In this document: positions 6,489 through 14,639 of the stretch, in pieces
Layout of the letters: the number at the start of each line of letters is the position of its first letter
Numbering within the stretch: position 1 is the first letter of the stretch
NCBI RefSeq assembly: GCF_003315795.1
Contig: NZ_QMEY01000009.1
Span: forward strand, 1 to 64,000
Direction of reading: 5' to 3'
DNA: 64,000 bases
From: Spongiactinospora rosea
GTDB lineage: Bacteria > Actinomycetota > Actinomycetes > Streptosporangiales > Streptosporangiaceae
Notes under the pieces: generated by a model
Database searches by the model: none
Seen by the model: the letters and a program-made list of their open reading frames with translations, nothing else
Told to the model about the DNA's origin: nothing
Translations under genes and position numbers: made by a program

Positions 6489-7196
6489 TCAGCAGGGGGT
6501 GGGGGCGGGTTCGGTGAGGAGGAGGGTGGGGAGGTCGGTGAGGGAGTCGAGGATGTGGGTGGCGCCGCCGGAGAGGAGGCGTTGTTTGCTGTGGGCGCCG
6601 GTGAGGAGGCCGATGGCGGCGGAGGCGCCGGCGCGGCGGGCGGCGAGCATGTCGGACTCGGCGTCGCCGGCCACGGCGACGTGGCGGACGTCTTCGATGC
6701 CGAGGCGGAGGACGGCGGTGAGGATCATGTCCGGGTACGGGCGGCCGCGGCCGGCGTCTTCCGGGCTGAGGGCGAGGTCGAGTTTGTCGGACCAGTCGAG
6801 GGCGGACAGCACGCGGCCGAGGGTGGCGCGGCTGAAGCCGGTGATGAGGGCGACCTTGATGCCCGCGGCCTGGATCTTGTCGAGGGCCTCGACGGCGCCA
6901 GGGACGGGGATGAGGCCGGAGCGTTCGATGGCGCCGGAGTAGGCGCGTTCGAAGGTGAGGTTGGCGGCCTGGGCCTGGGCCTCGTTGTCCGGGAAGATGC
7001 CGTGGAAGACGTCGATCTTCGGACGGCCCCGGGACCGGTGTACGTGCACCATGGCGCGAGCGTACGCGCCGGTCCCGGGGACTATGCCCTGGGTCGCGAT
7101 CGCTTCCGCGAACGCGCGCTCCACCGTCGTGATGTCACCGACGGTGGTGCCCGCCAGGTCCAGGCAGGCCAGCTTTATGGGCGTGGCGATCGACAC
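6489..7196 (-). CDS. HAD-superfamily phosphonatase-like hydrolase
   Basis: A 235-residue HAD phosphohydrolase. I start at GTG 7196 (VSIATPIKLACLDLAGTT), which has GGAGG 7 bases upstream. Motif I is CLDLAGTTVGD with the nucleophilic aspartate followed by L-A-G-T, the pattern of the phosphonoacetaldehyde-hydrolase-like subgroup. Motif II is ALITGFSR, and motif IV is VAVAGDAESDMLAARRAG. An alpha-helical cap lies between residues 20 and 95. Family members close to phosphonatase act on small phosphorylated carbon compounds; the true substrate is not determined, and no phosphonate transport or transaminase gene is nearby. It lies directly upstream of tRNA-Ala on the same strand. Confidence 0.85.
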   Translation of the reverse strand: MSIATPIKLACLDLAGTTVGDITTVERAFAEAIATQGIVPGTGAYARAMVHVHRSRGRPKIDVFHGIFPDNEAQAQAANLTFERAYSGAIERSGLIPVPGAVEALDKIQAAGIKVALITGFSRATLGRVLSALDWSDKLDLALSPEDAGRGRPYPDMILTAVLRLGIEDVRHVAVAGDAESDMLAARRAGASAAIGLLTGAHSKQRLLSGGATHILDSLTDLPTLLLTEPAPTPC

Positions 7197-7254
7197 GCCT
7201 GCACCTCCGCTGTGCTCATGGACGTCGGCGGACCCGCATTGCCTGCTGCGGCGG

Positions 7255-7374
7255 TCAGTTCTCGCTGCCGGTCGCCTCAGTCCACAGATCCAGCTCGGCA
7301 CGGTCAGCCTGTACCTTGCGCCAGATCAGCAGCCCCCCGAGAGCGACCAGCGCCAGAACGAGCAGCTTCTTCAC
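7255..7374 (-). CDS. DLW-39 family protein (39 aa)
   Basis: Starting at GTG 7374, the product is exactly 39 residues: VKKLLVLALVALGGLLIWRK, then a short charged segment with AELDLWTEAT near the end. This is the actinobacterial DLW-39 family, named for its length and the conserved Asp-Leu-Trp. It has a single N-terminal membrane helix and a short acidic cytoplasmic tail. In many actinobacteria its gene lies near tRNA-Ile/tRNA-Ala and gyrA, which fits the tRNA-Ala gene 0.9 kb away here. Function is unknown. Longer in-frame extensions exist but lack the family sequence. Confidence 0.9.
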   Translation of the reverse strand: MKKLLVLALVALGGLLIWRKVQADRAELDLWTEATGSEN

Positions 7375-7541
7375 GGTGTGACCCCACTTCTTGACGGTCT
7401 CACCTGCCGGGGTGAGACAACGCCCGGTTCCATCGGTTCTTTGCAGCCTAGCAAGGGATCGGGCCAGAGCCCGGATTGCAGCCCGGTTTGCCACGATACG
7501 CCGTTACGACGATTCATGCGCTCGCCCTGTGACACGAGCCG

Positions 7542-8747
7542 ATGAGCGATGGGTACGGTTGGTGGGTGGTAACGGCCTCTCCGGTCACGACGACCGCATC
7601 GGTGTCCGCGTCGCACCGCCTCGCCTGGCTGGACTGCCTGCGGGGGGTGGGCGCGCTCGCCGTGGTGGCCGAACACATGTTGCCCTATGTGGCGCCGGCG
7701 CTGCGGCCGTATACGTTCAACCTCGGAATGTACGGCGTGCTGGTGTTCTTCCTGGTCAGCGGCTATATCATTCCGGCATCGCTGGAACGTAAAGGCGATA
7801 TCCGGGCGTTTTGGATAAGCCGGATATTTCGCCTCTATCCCCTCTACTTGCTCACCATCGCCGTCGTTCTCGCGCTGTCGTGGTGGGTCCCGGTCCGGGC
7901 GCACGTACCACGCGACCCCTCGTCCGCCGCCGCGCACGCGACCATGCTGCTCGACGTGGTCCACCAGGCGGGCATGGTGGACACGATGTGGACGCTCTCC
8001 TACGAGATGGTGTTCTATCTGCTGGTCACGGCGTTGTTCGTGGCCGGTGTGCACCGTGCCAGCGGGCCGATCTCGATCGTGTTCGGGGTGGTGGCCATCG
8101 TGGCGGGGCTGCTGCTCAACGCGCCGCTGCTGAAGGGCACCTGGCCCGCGTACGCGTCGTTCGCGCTGTTCGCCGTGGGCATGTTCTGCCTGATCACCGG
8201 ACATCTCCGTACCATCGCCGCCTACACCCTGGGCGCGGTCGCCGTCGTCCTGCTCATGACCGGCAGCTACGTGCCGTGGCTGGCGGCGGCGATCCTGGCC
8301 TCGATGTTCGCGGGCACCGCGATCTACCGCTGGGAGCGCGGCGAGGCGTCGCTGTGGCCGGTACTGGCCACGGGCGTGCTGATCACGTTGAGTCCGTTCT
8401 GGTCGATTCACGCGGGCTGGTGGTGGGTGCAGCCGGCCGCCTGGACCATCACGATCCTCCTGGCGACGGGGACGTTCGCGGTGGGGATGGCGTTGCGCCG
8501 GCGGCGAATGCCGAAGGTGCTGGCCTGGCTGGGGCTGATCAGCTACTCGCTCTACCTGGTCCATCACCCGCTGCTGAAGTACATGCTCACGATCACCGGC
8601 AGCCTGCGCGACTCGGCGTGGCACGTGCAGGCGGCGGGGGCGATCGGGTTCGTGGCGATGCTGCTGGGGGTGAGCTGGCTGACGTACCGGCTGGTGGAGG
8701 CCCCGATGCAGCGCCTGGGACGCCGGATCGCCAAGCGTTACGCCTGA
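7542..8747 (+). CDS. acyltransferase family (OafA/YrhL-type) membrane protein
   Basis: A 401-residue polytopic membrane protein of the acyltransferase-3 family. The N-terminal signature is HRLAWLDCLRGVGALAVVAEHM, including the conserved helix-1 Arg and the catalytic His. It is followed by FFLVSGYIIP, then the FWISRIFRLYPLYLL segment with the second Arg pair typical of these enzymes. About ten hydrophobic helices follow, ending in SYSLYLVHHPLLKYML. Such proteins acylate sugars, cell-wall polymers, lipids or natural products at the membrane. The substrate cannot be told; the neighbouring sugar genes are decayed and on separate transcripts. A GTG about eight codons in is an alternative start. 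Confidence 0.9.
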   Translation: MSDGYGWWVVTASPVTTTASVSASHRLAWLDCLRGVGALAVVAEHMLPYVAPALRPYTFNLGMYGVLVFFLVSGYIIPASLERKGDIRAFWISRIFRLYPLYLLTIAVVLALSWWVPVRAHVPRDPSSAAAHATMLLDVVHQAGMVDTMWTLSYEMVFYLLVTALFVAGVHRASGPISIVFGVVAIVAGLLLNAPLLKGTWPAYASFALFAVGMFCLITGHLRTIAAYTLGAVAVVLLMTGSYVPWLAAAILASMFAGTAIYRWERGEASLWPVLATGVLITLSPFWSIHAGWWWVQPAAWTITILLATGTFAVGMALRRRRMPKVLAWLGLISYSLYLVHHPLLKYMLTITGSLRDSAWHVQAAGAIGFVAMLLGVSWLTYRLVEAPMQRLGRRIAKRYA

Positions 8748-9166
8748 CCTCTGACGGACCGCAGCCAGGCCCGGGGATGAGAAGCCCCGAACAGCGCGGT
8801 GCCGCTGACGATCCAGTCGGCTCTGGCGGCGACCGCGCGTCCGGCCGCTTCACCGGTGACGCCGCCGCCCATACCGACCATCCGGGCCTGGCCCACGACG
8901 CCCAGCGCCGAGACATCGAACGCGGCGCCGGCGTGCCCAGGAGTGACGGACATCACAAGGACGTCCAGCTCGGCGGGCGCGTCGAAAGGCGAAGTACCCG
9001 GGGAGAGGGCCAGTCCCGGACGCGCGCCCCGGGCCTCGGCGCGGGCCGCGGCCTCCCGCCAGCCGTACGCCTCGGCGTGGGCGACGGCCAGCCCGCAGAA
9101 ATCGGTCCAGGCGTCCACATGGTCCAGCGGCCGGGTGACCATCAGGTGCGCCTCGGCGGCCAGGCA
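8738..9166 (-). pseudogene. ribulose-phosphate 3-epimerase remnant (rpe-like)
   Basis: The C-terminal two thirds of a ribulose-phosphate 3-epimerase are recognisable: EAHLMVTRPLDHVDAWTDFC, then GLALSPGTS, LDVLVMSVTPGHAG (usually 'VL-M-V-PGFGGQ'), and MGGGVTGEAAGRAV with ADWIVSGTALFG at the end. The N-terminal barrel half, with the first catalytic Asp/His region, is missing because sequence upstream of the AEAHLMV strand at 9166 turns into an unrelated plus-strand frame. It ends convergently within the acyltransferase gene by 10 bp. It would have interconverted ribulose-5-P and xylulose-5-P. Its neighbours are also broken, so I call it a relic. Confidence 0.8.
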
Positions 9167-9170
9167 CGGA

Positions 9171-9416
9171 GTTCCTGCGCGGCCTGGTCGGGCTGGACAG
9201 TCCGCCGGAGGTCGATCCGGGCGAGGTGATCGCGATGGGGTCCACGCCGGCGGTGGCGGTCTGGGGGACGCCCTGGCCTACGTGCTGGTGCGGCCGCGTG
9301 GTTACGGTTGGGACCGAGTACTGCACAGCCACCCCTCCGGCGCGGTGGGGCGGATCGAGCACGTCCCCGACCCGCTGCCCGCGCTGACGTTCGACGCCAC
9401 GGAGAAGAAGACCTGA
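9171..9416 (+). pseudogene. truncated, frameshifted fragment of conserved protein
   Basis: The first part reads FLRGLVGLDSPPEVDPGEVI and AMGSTPAVAVWG; after one lost G near 9266 the sense continues in another frame as DALAYVLVRPRGYGWDRVLH, then GRIEHVPDPLPALTF, and ends with TGA three bases before the next ATG. Joined across the frameshift it gives an 80-residue C-terminal piece of a protein I cannot name with certainty. The beginning of the gene is absent. Close spacing to the xylulokinase relic suggests it once belonged to the same operon. Confidence 0.55.
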
Positions 9417-9418
9417 AC

Positions 9419-9755
9419 ATGCCGATCGTCGCCGGGATCGACGGCTCCACTCGGTCCTGCACGGTGGAGCTGCGCGACGCCGACACCGGGGCCCTGCTCG
9501 GCGGGGGCCGCGGGGGGCGGGGCGCGTTCGGCCGCCTACCGGCAGGTGCCGGCCGACGCCCTGGACCGGCCGATGATCATCCGGGACGCGCCGGAGGCGA
9601 CCGCGCGGGGCGCGGCGGTGCTGCGCGGCGTGGACGTGCCCGTCGTACGCGACGCCTGGTGCCCGCCGGTCGCCACGGCCACTGACCCGCGGCCCGGCGG
9701 CGGTCCGGCCGCGCTGGAACGGTACCTCGCCCTCGCGACCACGACCACGACCTGA
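9419..9755 (+). pseudogene. xylulokinase relic with large internal deletion (xylB-like)
   Basis: The start codon and the first 31 residues of a FGGY-type xylulokinase are present (MPIVAGIDGSTRSCTVELRD with the DxST phosphate-binding motif). About position 9512 the frame breaks, and in a second frame the sequence resumes as the kinase C-terminus: SAAYRQVPADALDRPMIIRD, APEATARGAAVL, then WCPPVATATDPRP and ALERYLAL before TGA. Around 350 central residues holding the catalytic domain are missing. The product cannot act as a kinase. The intact enzyme would phosphorylate xylulose to xylulose-5-P, linking it to the epimerase relic and the transaldolase beside it. Confidence 0.85.
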
Positions 9756-9775
9756 TCCCCTAACGAAGGAATTCC

Positions 9776-10426
9776 ATGGCCCTTTACGTCGATTCCGCCG
9801 ACCGTTCCGCCGTCGAGCCGCTGCTGTCCACCGGCCTGTTCGCGGGCATCACCACCAACCCGACCCTGCTCCGCCGCGCCGGGCTGAGCGACGCGGACCT
9901 GCCGGCGGTCTACCAGTGGGCGACGGCGGCCGGGGCCGCGAAGGTCTTCATGCAGACGCTCGGCACCACCCCGGAGGAGATTTTGGCCGGCGCGAACAGG
10001 ATCCGCGACCTGGGGCCCCGGGCCGTGGTGAAGATCCCGGCCACCCGGGCGGGCTTCACGGCGGCCAGGCTGCTGACCGCCCGCCAGGTGCCGGTACTGA
10101 TCACCGCCGTCTACCACGCGGCGCAGGCGCTGCTGGCGGACGCGGCCGGGGCCCGGTACATCGCCCCCTACGTCGGCCGGATGACCGACCAGGGCAGGAA
10201 CGGTGTGGAGCAGACCATCGCCATGCAGCGGTCGCTGGCCGGCAAGGGCACGCGGGTGCTGGTGGCGAGCCTGCGCGGCGCGGACGACGTGGCGGCGCTG
10301 GCCGCCGCGGGCGTGCCCGACTTCGCGCTCGGCGCGCCGCTGTGCGAGGCGCTGCTCGCCGACGAGCTGACGGTCGCGGCGGCGGCCGAGTTCGAAGCCA
10401 TATGCACAGACGGGGCGGCGGGTTAG
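9776..10426 (+). CDS. transaldolase family protein (TalC/F6P aldolase-like)
   Basis: A 216-residue class I aldolase barrel of the small transaldolase/fructose-6-phosphate aldolase group. Key marks are LYVDSADRSAVEPLL at the start, GITTNPTLL on strand 2, and VVKIPATRAGF with the Schiff-base lysine; later come VLITAVYHAAQALLA and YIAPYVGRMTDQG. AAGGA lies 8 bases before the ATG. It would move a dihydroxyacetone unit between sugar phosphates in the non-oxidative pentose pathway. It is the only intact gene of what looks like a former pentose-use operon; the genes on its left are broken. It may now serve general metabolism. It ends convergently, overlapping the FAH gene by 4 bp. Confidence 0.9.
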   Translation: MALYVDSADRSAVEPLLSTGLFAGITTNPTLLRRAGLSDADLPAVYQWATAAGAAKVFMQTLGTTPEEILAGANRIRDLGPRAVVKIPATRAGFTAARLLTARQVPVLITAVYHAAQALLADAAGARYIAPYVGRMTDQGRNGVEQTIAMQRSLAGKGTRVLVASLRGADDVAALAAAGVPDFALGAPLCEALLADELTVAAAAEFEAICTDGAAG

Positions 10427-11256
10427 CCGAAGGTGTGCCGCATCTCGCCGATGCCGTCCACCCAGGTCACCAGCTCGTCGCCGGAGGCCAGGAAGCGGGC
10501 CGGGGTACGGCTCTGACCGACGCCGGACGGCGTGCCGGTGAAGATCACGTCGCCGGGCAGCAGCGGCAGCACCGCCGAAAGGCGGGCGATCAGCGCCGGG
10601 ATGCTGAAGATCAGGTCGCTGGTGCGGGCGTCCTGCACCGGCTCGCCGTTCAGCGTGCAGCCGAGCGCGATGTCGTCGCGGTCGTCGAACTCCTCCGGCG
10701 TGACCAGCACCGGCCCCATCGGCGCGAAGCCGGGGAAGGACTTGCCCATGCTGAACTGCGGCGGCGGCGCGATGAACTGTGTGAGCCGGTCGGAGATGTC
10801 CTGGCCGACGGTGAGCCCGGCCACGTGGTCCCAGCCCTTGGCCTCATCGACCTGGTAGGCGCGCGCGCCGATCACCGCGACCAGCTCGACCTCCCAGTCC
10901 ACCTTGCCGTCGGGCAGCGCGATGCGCCCGGTCGGGCCGGTGATCGACGAGGCGAACTTGGTGAACACCACCGGGTGCTGCGGGATGTCGAACCCGGACT
11001 CGATCGCGTGCTCGCGGTAGTTGAGGCCGATCGCGAAGATCTGCCGGGGCTGCGGGACGGGCGCGCGCAGGACGGCGACGTCGTACGGCTGGGCCTGCGA
11101 GACGTCCGCGCCGCGCGCCCACGCGGTGAACTCAGCCCAGCGCTCGAACACCGCCTGCGGGTCGGGCCCGAAGGCCCCGCCGCTGGCCTGCTCGGCGTCC
11201 ACCGCGCCGCCGTCGGTGATCAGCACCAGCCTGCCGTCGAGATTCGCGATGCGCAC
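10423..11256 (-). CDS. fumarylacetoacetate hydrolase family protein
   Basis: A 277-residue protein of the FAH/HpaG fold. The central and C-terminal hydrolase domain shows IFAIGLNYREHAIESG, PVVFTKFASSITGP, then VDWEVELVAVIGARAYQV with the conserved Glu pair that binds the divalent metal, GWDHVAGLTVGQDISDR, and PGDVIFTGTPSGVG. These are the canonical landmarks. Such enzymes cleave a C-C bond in acylpyruvates or hydrate/isomerise 2-keto acids in aromatic or sugar-acid breakdown; the substrate here is unknown. It is divergent from a GntR/FCD regulator across an 81-bp gap with an inverted repeat, so that regulator probably controls it. Confidence 0.92.
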   Translation of the reverse strand: MRIANLDGRLVLITDGGAVDAEQASGGAFGPDPQAVFERWAEFTAWARGADVSQAQPYDVAVLRAPVPQPRQIFAIGLNYREHAIESGFDIPQHPVVFTKFASSITGPTGRIALPDGKVDWEVELVAVIGARAYQVDEAKGWDHVAGLTVGQDISDRLTQFIAPPPQFSMGKSFPGFAPMGPVLVTPEEFDDRDDIALGCTLNGEPVQDARTSDLIFSIPALIARLSAVLPLLPGDVIFTGTPSGVGQSRTPARFLASGDELVTWVDGIGEMRHTFG

Positions 11257-11274
11257 GGGAGCCCCCAGAGGTCA

Positions 11275-11290
11275 ATTCATCATTATGAAT
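11275..11290. promoter_or_regulatory. candidate FCD-regulator operator
   Basis: Inverted repeat ATTCAT-CATT-ATGAAT in the divergent gap between the FAH gene and the GntR/FCD regulator, 19 bp from the FAH start. AT-rich palindromes of this size are typical of FadR-type operators. Confidence 0.55.
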
Positions 11291-11337
11291 ATGAGGGATT
11301 TTCTCCCACAAGCCATGATGTATGTCAAGCTGACCCC

Positions 11338-12069
11338 ATGCCTGCCTCCACCACACGGCATGACCCCCGGTCGCGGCCCGAGATGGCCGCCGACCACATC
11401 GCGGCGTTCGCCCGTGCCGCCGAGCCGGGCGCGCGGCTCGGCACCAAGGAGGAGCTGCGGGCCCGCTGCGGGGTCTCGGTCGGCACCTTCAACGAGGCGC
11501 TGCGGCTCGTCCAGGCCCGCGGCCTGGTGTCGGTACGCCCCGGCCCCGGCGGCGGCCTGTTCGCGGCCGAGCAGTCGCCGATGGTCCGGCTGGGCAACGC
11601 CGTGCTCGCGCTCGCCGACGCCCAGACCTCCGTGGCCGACGCCGTGCGCATCCGCAACGCCCTGGACCCGCTGCTGGTCGAGGACGCCCTGTGGCACGCC
11701 TCCCCCGCCGACATCGCCGAGATGCGCGAGGTGCTGGCCGACATGGCGCGGGCCGCGGGCACGCCCGACGCCACCGCGTTCACCCGAGCCAACTGGCGGC
11801 TGCACAAGAAGATCGCGGCGGTCAGCCCCAGCCAGGTGCTCCGCTCGATCTACACCGGCCTGCTGGAGGTGATCGAGACGCACACGCTGGCCGTACTGTA
11901 CGAGGAGCAGGCCCGCACGCTGCCCGACTACCTGGACGAACGCCATCGGCTGCACGCCGCGATCGTGGACGCCATCGCCGATCACGACGCCGAGCGCGCC
12001 AAGCGGCTCATGCGGGAGCACAACACCGTCCCGCCCGGCGGGCCGTTAGCGCCGCGGGACGGCGGGTAG
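11338..12069 (+). CDS. GntR family transcriptional regulator, FCD domain
   Basis: A 243-residue FadR-type regulator. Residues about 20-75 are the winged helix (MAADHIAAFARAAEPGARLG, then KEELRARCGVSVGTFNEALR as the recognition region, and GLVSVRPGPGGGLF as the wing). The rest is the all-helical FCD ligand domain with DAVRIRNALDPLLVEDA, NWRLHKKIAAVS and DERHRLHAAIVDAI, where Asp/His residues usually bind a metal that contacts a carboxylate ligand. It is divergent from the FAH hydrolase and probably represses it until a small organic acid binds. Gene start is the ATG at 11338, 3 bases after the GACCC; no strong ribosome-binding site is present, so it may be translated from a short leader. Confidence 0.9.
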   Translation: MPASTTRHDPRSRPEMAADHIAAFARAAEPGARLGTKEELRARCGVSVGTFNEALRLVQARGLVSVRPGPGGGLFAAEQSPMVRLGNAVLALADAQTSVADAVRIRNALDPLLVEDALWHASPADIAEMREVLADMARAAGTPDATAFTRANWRLHKKIAAVSPSQVLRSIYTGLLEVIETHTLAVLYEEQARTLPDYLDERHRLHAAIVDAIADHDAERAKRLMREHNTVPPGGPLAPRDGG

Positions 12070-12079
12070 CCGCAGCCGG

Positions 12080-13114
12080 GTGAACGGCGGGCTGCGGCAG
12101 AGCGATCCGAACGAACCGGGCATCCTGCGGCGACGCCGAGGGCGCGGTTTCAGCTATCACCTGCCCGGCGGCGAGCCGGTGCGCGACGCCGAGACGCTGG
12201 CCAGGATCAGGGCGCTGGCCGTACCGCCCGCGTGGACCGAGGTGTGGATCTGCGCCTCGCCGGACGGGCACCTCCAGGCGATCGGCACCGACGCGGCGGG
12301 CCGCAGGCAGTACCGGTACCACGACGTGTGGCGCGAGCAGCAGGACCGGCTGAAGTTCGAGCACGTCCTGGAGGTGGCGGAGAAGCTGCCCGCGTTCCGT
12401 GAGACCGTGGCCGGGCACCTGGCCGGGCGCGGCCTCACCCGGCACCGGGTGCTGGCCGCCGCGGCGCGCATCCTGGACACCGGGTTCCTGCGGGTCGGCG
12501 GGGCCGAGTACACCGACTCCTTCGGCCTCGCCACCCTGCGCACCGAGCACGTGCGGGCGAGCAACGGCGTGATCGCCTGCCGATATCCCGGCAAGGGCGG
12601 CAAACCCCACGAGACCATCCTGACCGACCGGGACGTCTGCAAAGTGATCAGGGCGCTGCTGGCCCGGCCGAACCCGGGCCCCGAACTGCTCCGCTACCGC
12701 GACGCCCGCGCCGGCTGGCACGACGTGACCAGCGACGACGTCAACGACTACCTCAAGGAGGTCTTCGGCGGCGAGGTCACCGCCAAGGACTTCCGCACCT
12801 GGCACGCCACGGTGCTGGCGGCGGTCGGGCTCGCGGTGTCGGCCAGGGCGTCCAGGCGGCCGGTGGCGCGCAGGCGGGCGGTCGCCCGGGTGGTGGCCGA
12901 GGTCGCCGACTACCTGGGCAACACCCCGGCGGTCGCGCGGGCCTCCTACGTCGATCCACGGGTCATCGACAGGTACGAGCAGGGCGAGACGATCGGCCTG
13001 GCCGGCCTGACCGGGCTGGCGGACGGCGACTCGGTACTGGCCACCCACGGCGAGCCGGAACAGGCCGTGATCAAGCTGCTGCGCGCCGCGCCCTGGCCCG
13101 AGCCGGTCACCTGA
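12080..13114 (+). CDS. DNA topoisomerase IB (poxvirus/bacterial type)
   Basis: A 344-residue type IB topoisomerase that relaxes supercoils through a 3'-phosphotyrosine intermediate. The N-terminal domain begins GILRRRRGRGFSYHLPGG and has LAVPPAWTEVWICASPDGHL and GRRQYRYHDVWREQQD. The catalytic domain has LRVGGAEYTDSFGLATLRTEH, KDFRTWHATVLAA, and the active-site tyrosine in ARASYVDPRVIDRYE; the arginines and His of the pentad are in these blocks. Length fits the bacterial group. The GTG start lies 10 bp after the regulator stop. Its stop overlaps the convergent F420 gene by 8 bp. It is an accessory enzyme in many actinobacteria. Confidence 0.93.
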   Translation: MNGGLRQSDPNEPGILRRRRGRGFSYHLPGGEPVRDAETLARIRALAVPPAWTEVWICASPDGHLQAIGTDAAGRRQYRYHDVWREQQDRLKFEHVLEVAEKLPAFRETVAGHLAGRGLTRHRVLAAAARILDTGFLRVGGAEYTDSFGLATLRTEHVRASNGVIACRYPGKGGKPHETILTDRDVCKVIRALLARPNPGPELLRYRDARAGWHDVTSDDVNDYLKEVFGGEVTAKDFRTWHATVLAAVGLAVSARASRRPVARRRAVARVVAEVADYLGNTPAVARASYVDPRVIDRYEQGETIGLAGLTGLADGDSVLATHGEPEQAVIKLLRAAPWPEPVT

Positions 13115-14060
13115 CCAGCGGGAACACCTTGTCGGCGTAGAACTCGAAGAACTCCTCCTGCTCCGCGCCGATCTGGTTGACGTAGACCTCGTCGAACCCG
13201 GCGTCCACGTACTCGCGCAGCGCGGCGGCGTGCACCTCCGGGTCCGGCCCGCACGGCTTGCCCGCCGTGGCGGCCTCCTCGGTGACCATTTCGGCCAGTT
13301 GCTCGAAGTGCCGGGGCAGCGGGAGGAGCTGCGACGCCTCGCCCTGGATGCCCTCGTTCGGCCAGATCCGGTGGACGGTCTCGCGGGCCTTGTCCTCGCT
13401 GTGCGCGAAGCACGCCTTCAGACCGCCCTGGGCGATCTTGCCCGCGCCGCCGGACTCGCGGAACATCGTCACCAGTTCGGCGGACGGGGACGTGCAGATG
13501 TAGCCGTCGCCGATCCGCCCGGCCAGTTCCACCGCCCGGGGGCCGAAGCCCGAGACGAAGACCGGCGGCGGATCCGTCGGCAGGGTGTAGAGGCGGGCGG
13601 TGTCCACCTCGTAGTGCTCGCCGCGGTGGGTGACCAGCTTGCCCGTCCACAGGTCGCGCATCAGGCCGACGGCCTCCTCCAGCATGTCCAGCCGTTCGGC
13701 GAGCGGCGGCCAGCGGGAGTCCACGATGTGCTCGTTCAGCGCCTCCCCGGTGCCGACGCCGAGCCGGAACCGGCCCTCCGACAGCACCGCGGCGGTGGCC
13801 GCGGCCTGGGCGATGATCGCCGGGTGGATGCGCACGGTCGGGCAGGTCACCGCCGTGGTGATGGGCAGCGAGCTGACCTGGGTGATCGCGCCGATCACGG
13901 ACCAGACGAACGAACTCTGGCCCTGCTCGCCGACCCACGGATGGTAGTGGTCGGAGATCCACAGGGCCTCGAAGCCGGCGCGTTCTGCGCGTTTGGCCTG
14001 CCGTACGAGGTCCTTCGGCCCGTGCTCCTCGCTGGAGAGGAAGTATCCGAACTTCGTCAT
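13107..14060 (-). CDS. F420-dependent LLM-class oxidoreductase
   Basis: A 317-residue luciferase-like barrel enzyme starting MTKFGYFLSSEEHGPKDLVR. Marks of the F420-using subgroup related to F420-dependent glucose-6-phosphate dehydrogenase are FEALWISDHYHPWVGEQGQS, then ITTAVTCPTVRIHPAIIAQA, FRLGVGTGEALNEHI and VFVSGFGPRAVELAGRIGDG. The conserved Asp-His (SDHYHPW) and the bulge after ITTAV contact the deazaflavin. It would oxidise an alcohol or sugar phosphate, or reduce an unknown compound, with F420. I chose ATG 14060, which overlaps the stop of the upstream small membrane protein gene by four bases (ATGA), so the two are cotranslated. Confidence 0.9.
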   Translation of the reverse strand: MTKFGYFLSSEEHGPKDLVRQAKRAERAGFEALWISDHYHPWVGEQGQSSFVWSVIGAITQVSSLPITTAVTCPTVRIHPAIIAQAAATAAVLSEGRFRLGVGTGEALNEHIVDSRWPPLAERLDMLEEAVGLMRDLWTGKLVTHRGEHYEVDTARLYTLPTDPPPVFVSGFGPRAVELAGRIGDGYICTSPSAELVTMFRESGGAGKIAQGGLKACFAHSEDKARETVHRIWPNEGIQGEASQLLPLPRHFEQLAEMVTEEAATAGKPCGPDPEVHAAALREYVDAGFDEVYVNQIGAEQEEFFEFYADKVFPLVR

Positions 14061-14296
14061 TGCCGGTTCCCCATCCTCCGTCTGATCACGACCAGGTCGA
14101 TGGCGGCGGTGACGGCCACGGCCGCCGAGATGACGGCCTCCACCGTCCAGACGGACTCGCCCGTGGCGACCGCCCGGTACACGAAGAAGATCGTGGCCGC
14201 CAGGGCAAGCGGCAGAGCCACAGCCGCGAGACCGGCGCGGACGCGCAGCGGGCTCTTGGCGTTCTTCGGCTCGGTGCCGCTCCGGTTTCCCCACAT
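14057..14296 (-). CDS. small two-helix membrane protein (DUF6343-like)
   Basis: A 79-residue protein with a charged N-terminus (GTEPKNAKSPLRVRAGLAA) and two predicted membrane helices (about residues 22-42 and 52-70), ending in a basic VVIRRRMG tail. The 'R-GTEP--A-SPLR-R--LA' opening is shared by small actinobacterial membrane proteins that I believe are grouped as DUF6343, but I cannot check that. Its stop overlaps the start of the F420-dependent oxidoreductase, so they form an operon. No function is known. The ATG start lies in a region with no strong Shine-Dalgarno. Confidence 0.7.
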   Translation of the reverse strand: MWGNRSGTEPKNAKSPLRVRAGLAAVALPLALAATIFFVYRAVATGESVWTVEAVISAAVAVTAAIDLVVIRRRMGNRQ

Positions 14297-14639
14297 GGGG
14301 ACCCCCTGCCCTGCCGTCCCCGGCGAAACCTGTTATCAGGTTGACAAGGTTTCGGCAATGCCCATGTAATGGGTGCGTGTCGTAACGCCGAGCCGATCAT
14401 CGGTGGCGGCGAGCGGCACCCGATCCGCAGGGGATGATGTCGTGAGCTTCTACGCCACCGGCGGCGACTGACCCGCACGCCTTTCGCGCGCCCGCTCGCG
14501 CACGGCGGTCACGAGCATTTCGTCAACCCTTCTGACGCCCTTCATCGGCGTGTGCTCCAGCCTGCGCGCGTTCAGTCATCACGTTTTCGGTCATCACGTT
14601 TCAGTCATCTGATCCCCCATGCCAGGAGCACTACGCAGT
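14297..14639. other. intergenic region with a candidate promoter
   Basis: No gene is supported. A plus-strand promoter-like pair is visible: TTGACA (14341-14346), an 18-base gap, then TGTAAT (14365-14370); it could drive the gene at 14640 with a long leader. A nine-codon frame (GTG at about 14440) with an upstream AGGGGA could be a leader peptide, but this is weak. Direct repeats near the end are listed separately. Confidence 0.4.
14572..14610. repeat. short direct repeats upstream of the reductase-hemerythrin gene
   Basis: CAGTCATCACGTTTT, CGGTCATCACGTTT and CAGTCATCTGAT follow each other, three imperfect copies of a 14-15 bp unit 30-68 bp before the start codon. Iterated sites here could bind a regulator of that gene. 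Confidence 0.5.

Noticed and set aside
9916..12069. A very long plus-strand open frame across the transaldolase, the FAH gene and the GntR regulator
   Set aside because: Only its last part (11338-12069) is a real protein. The rest is a GC-driven shadow frame over well-supported genes on the other frame and strand.
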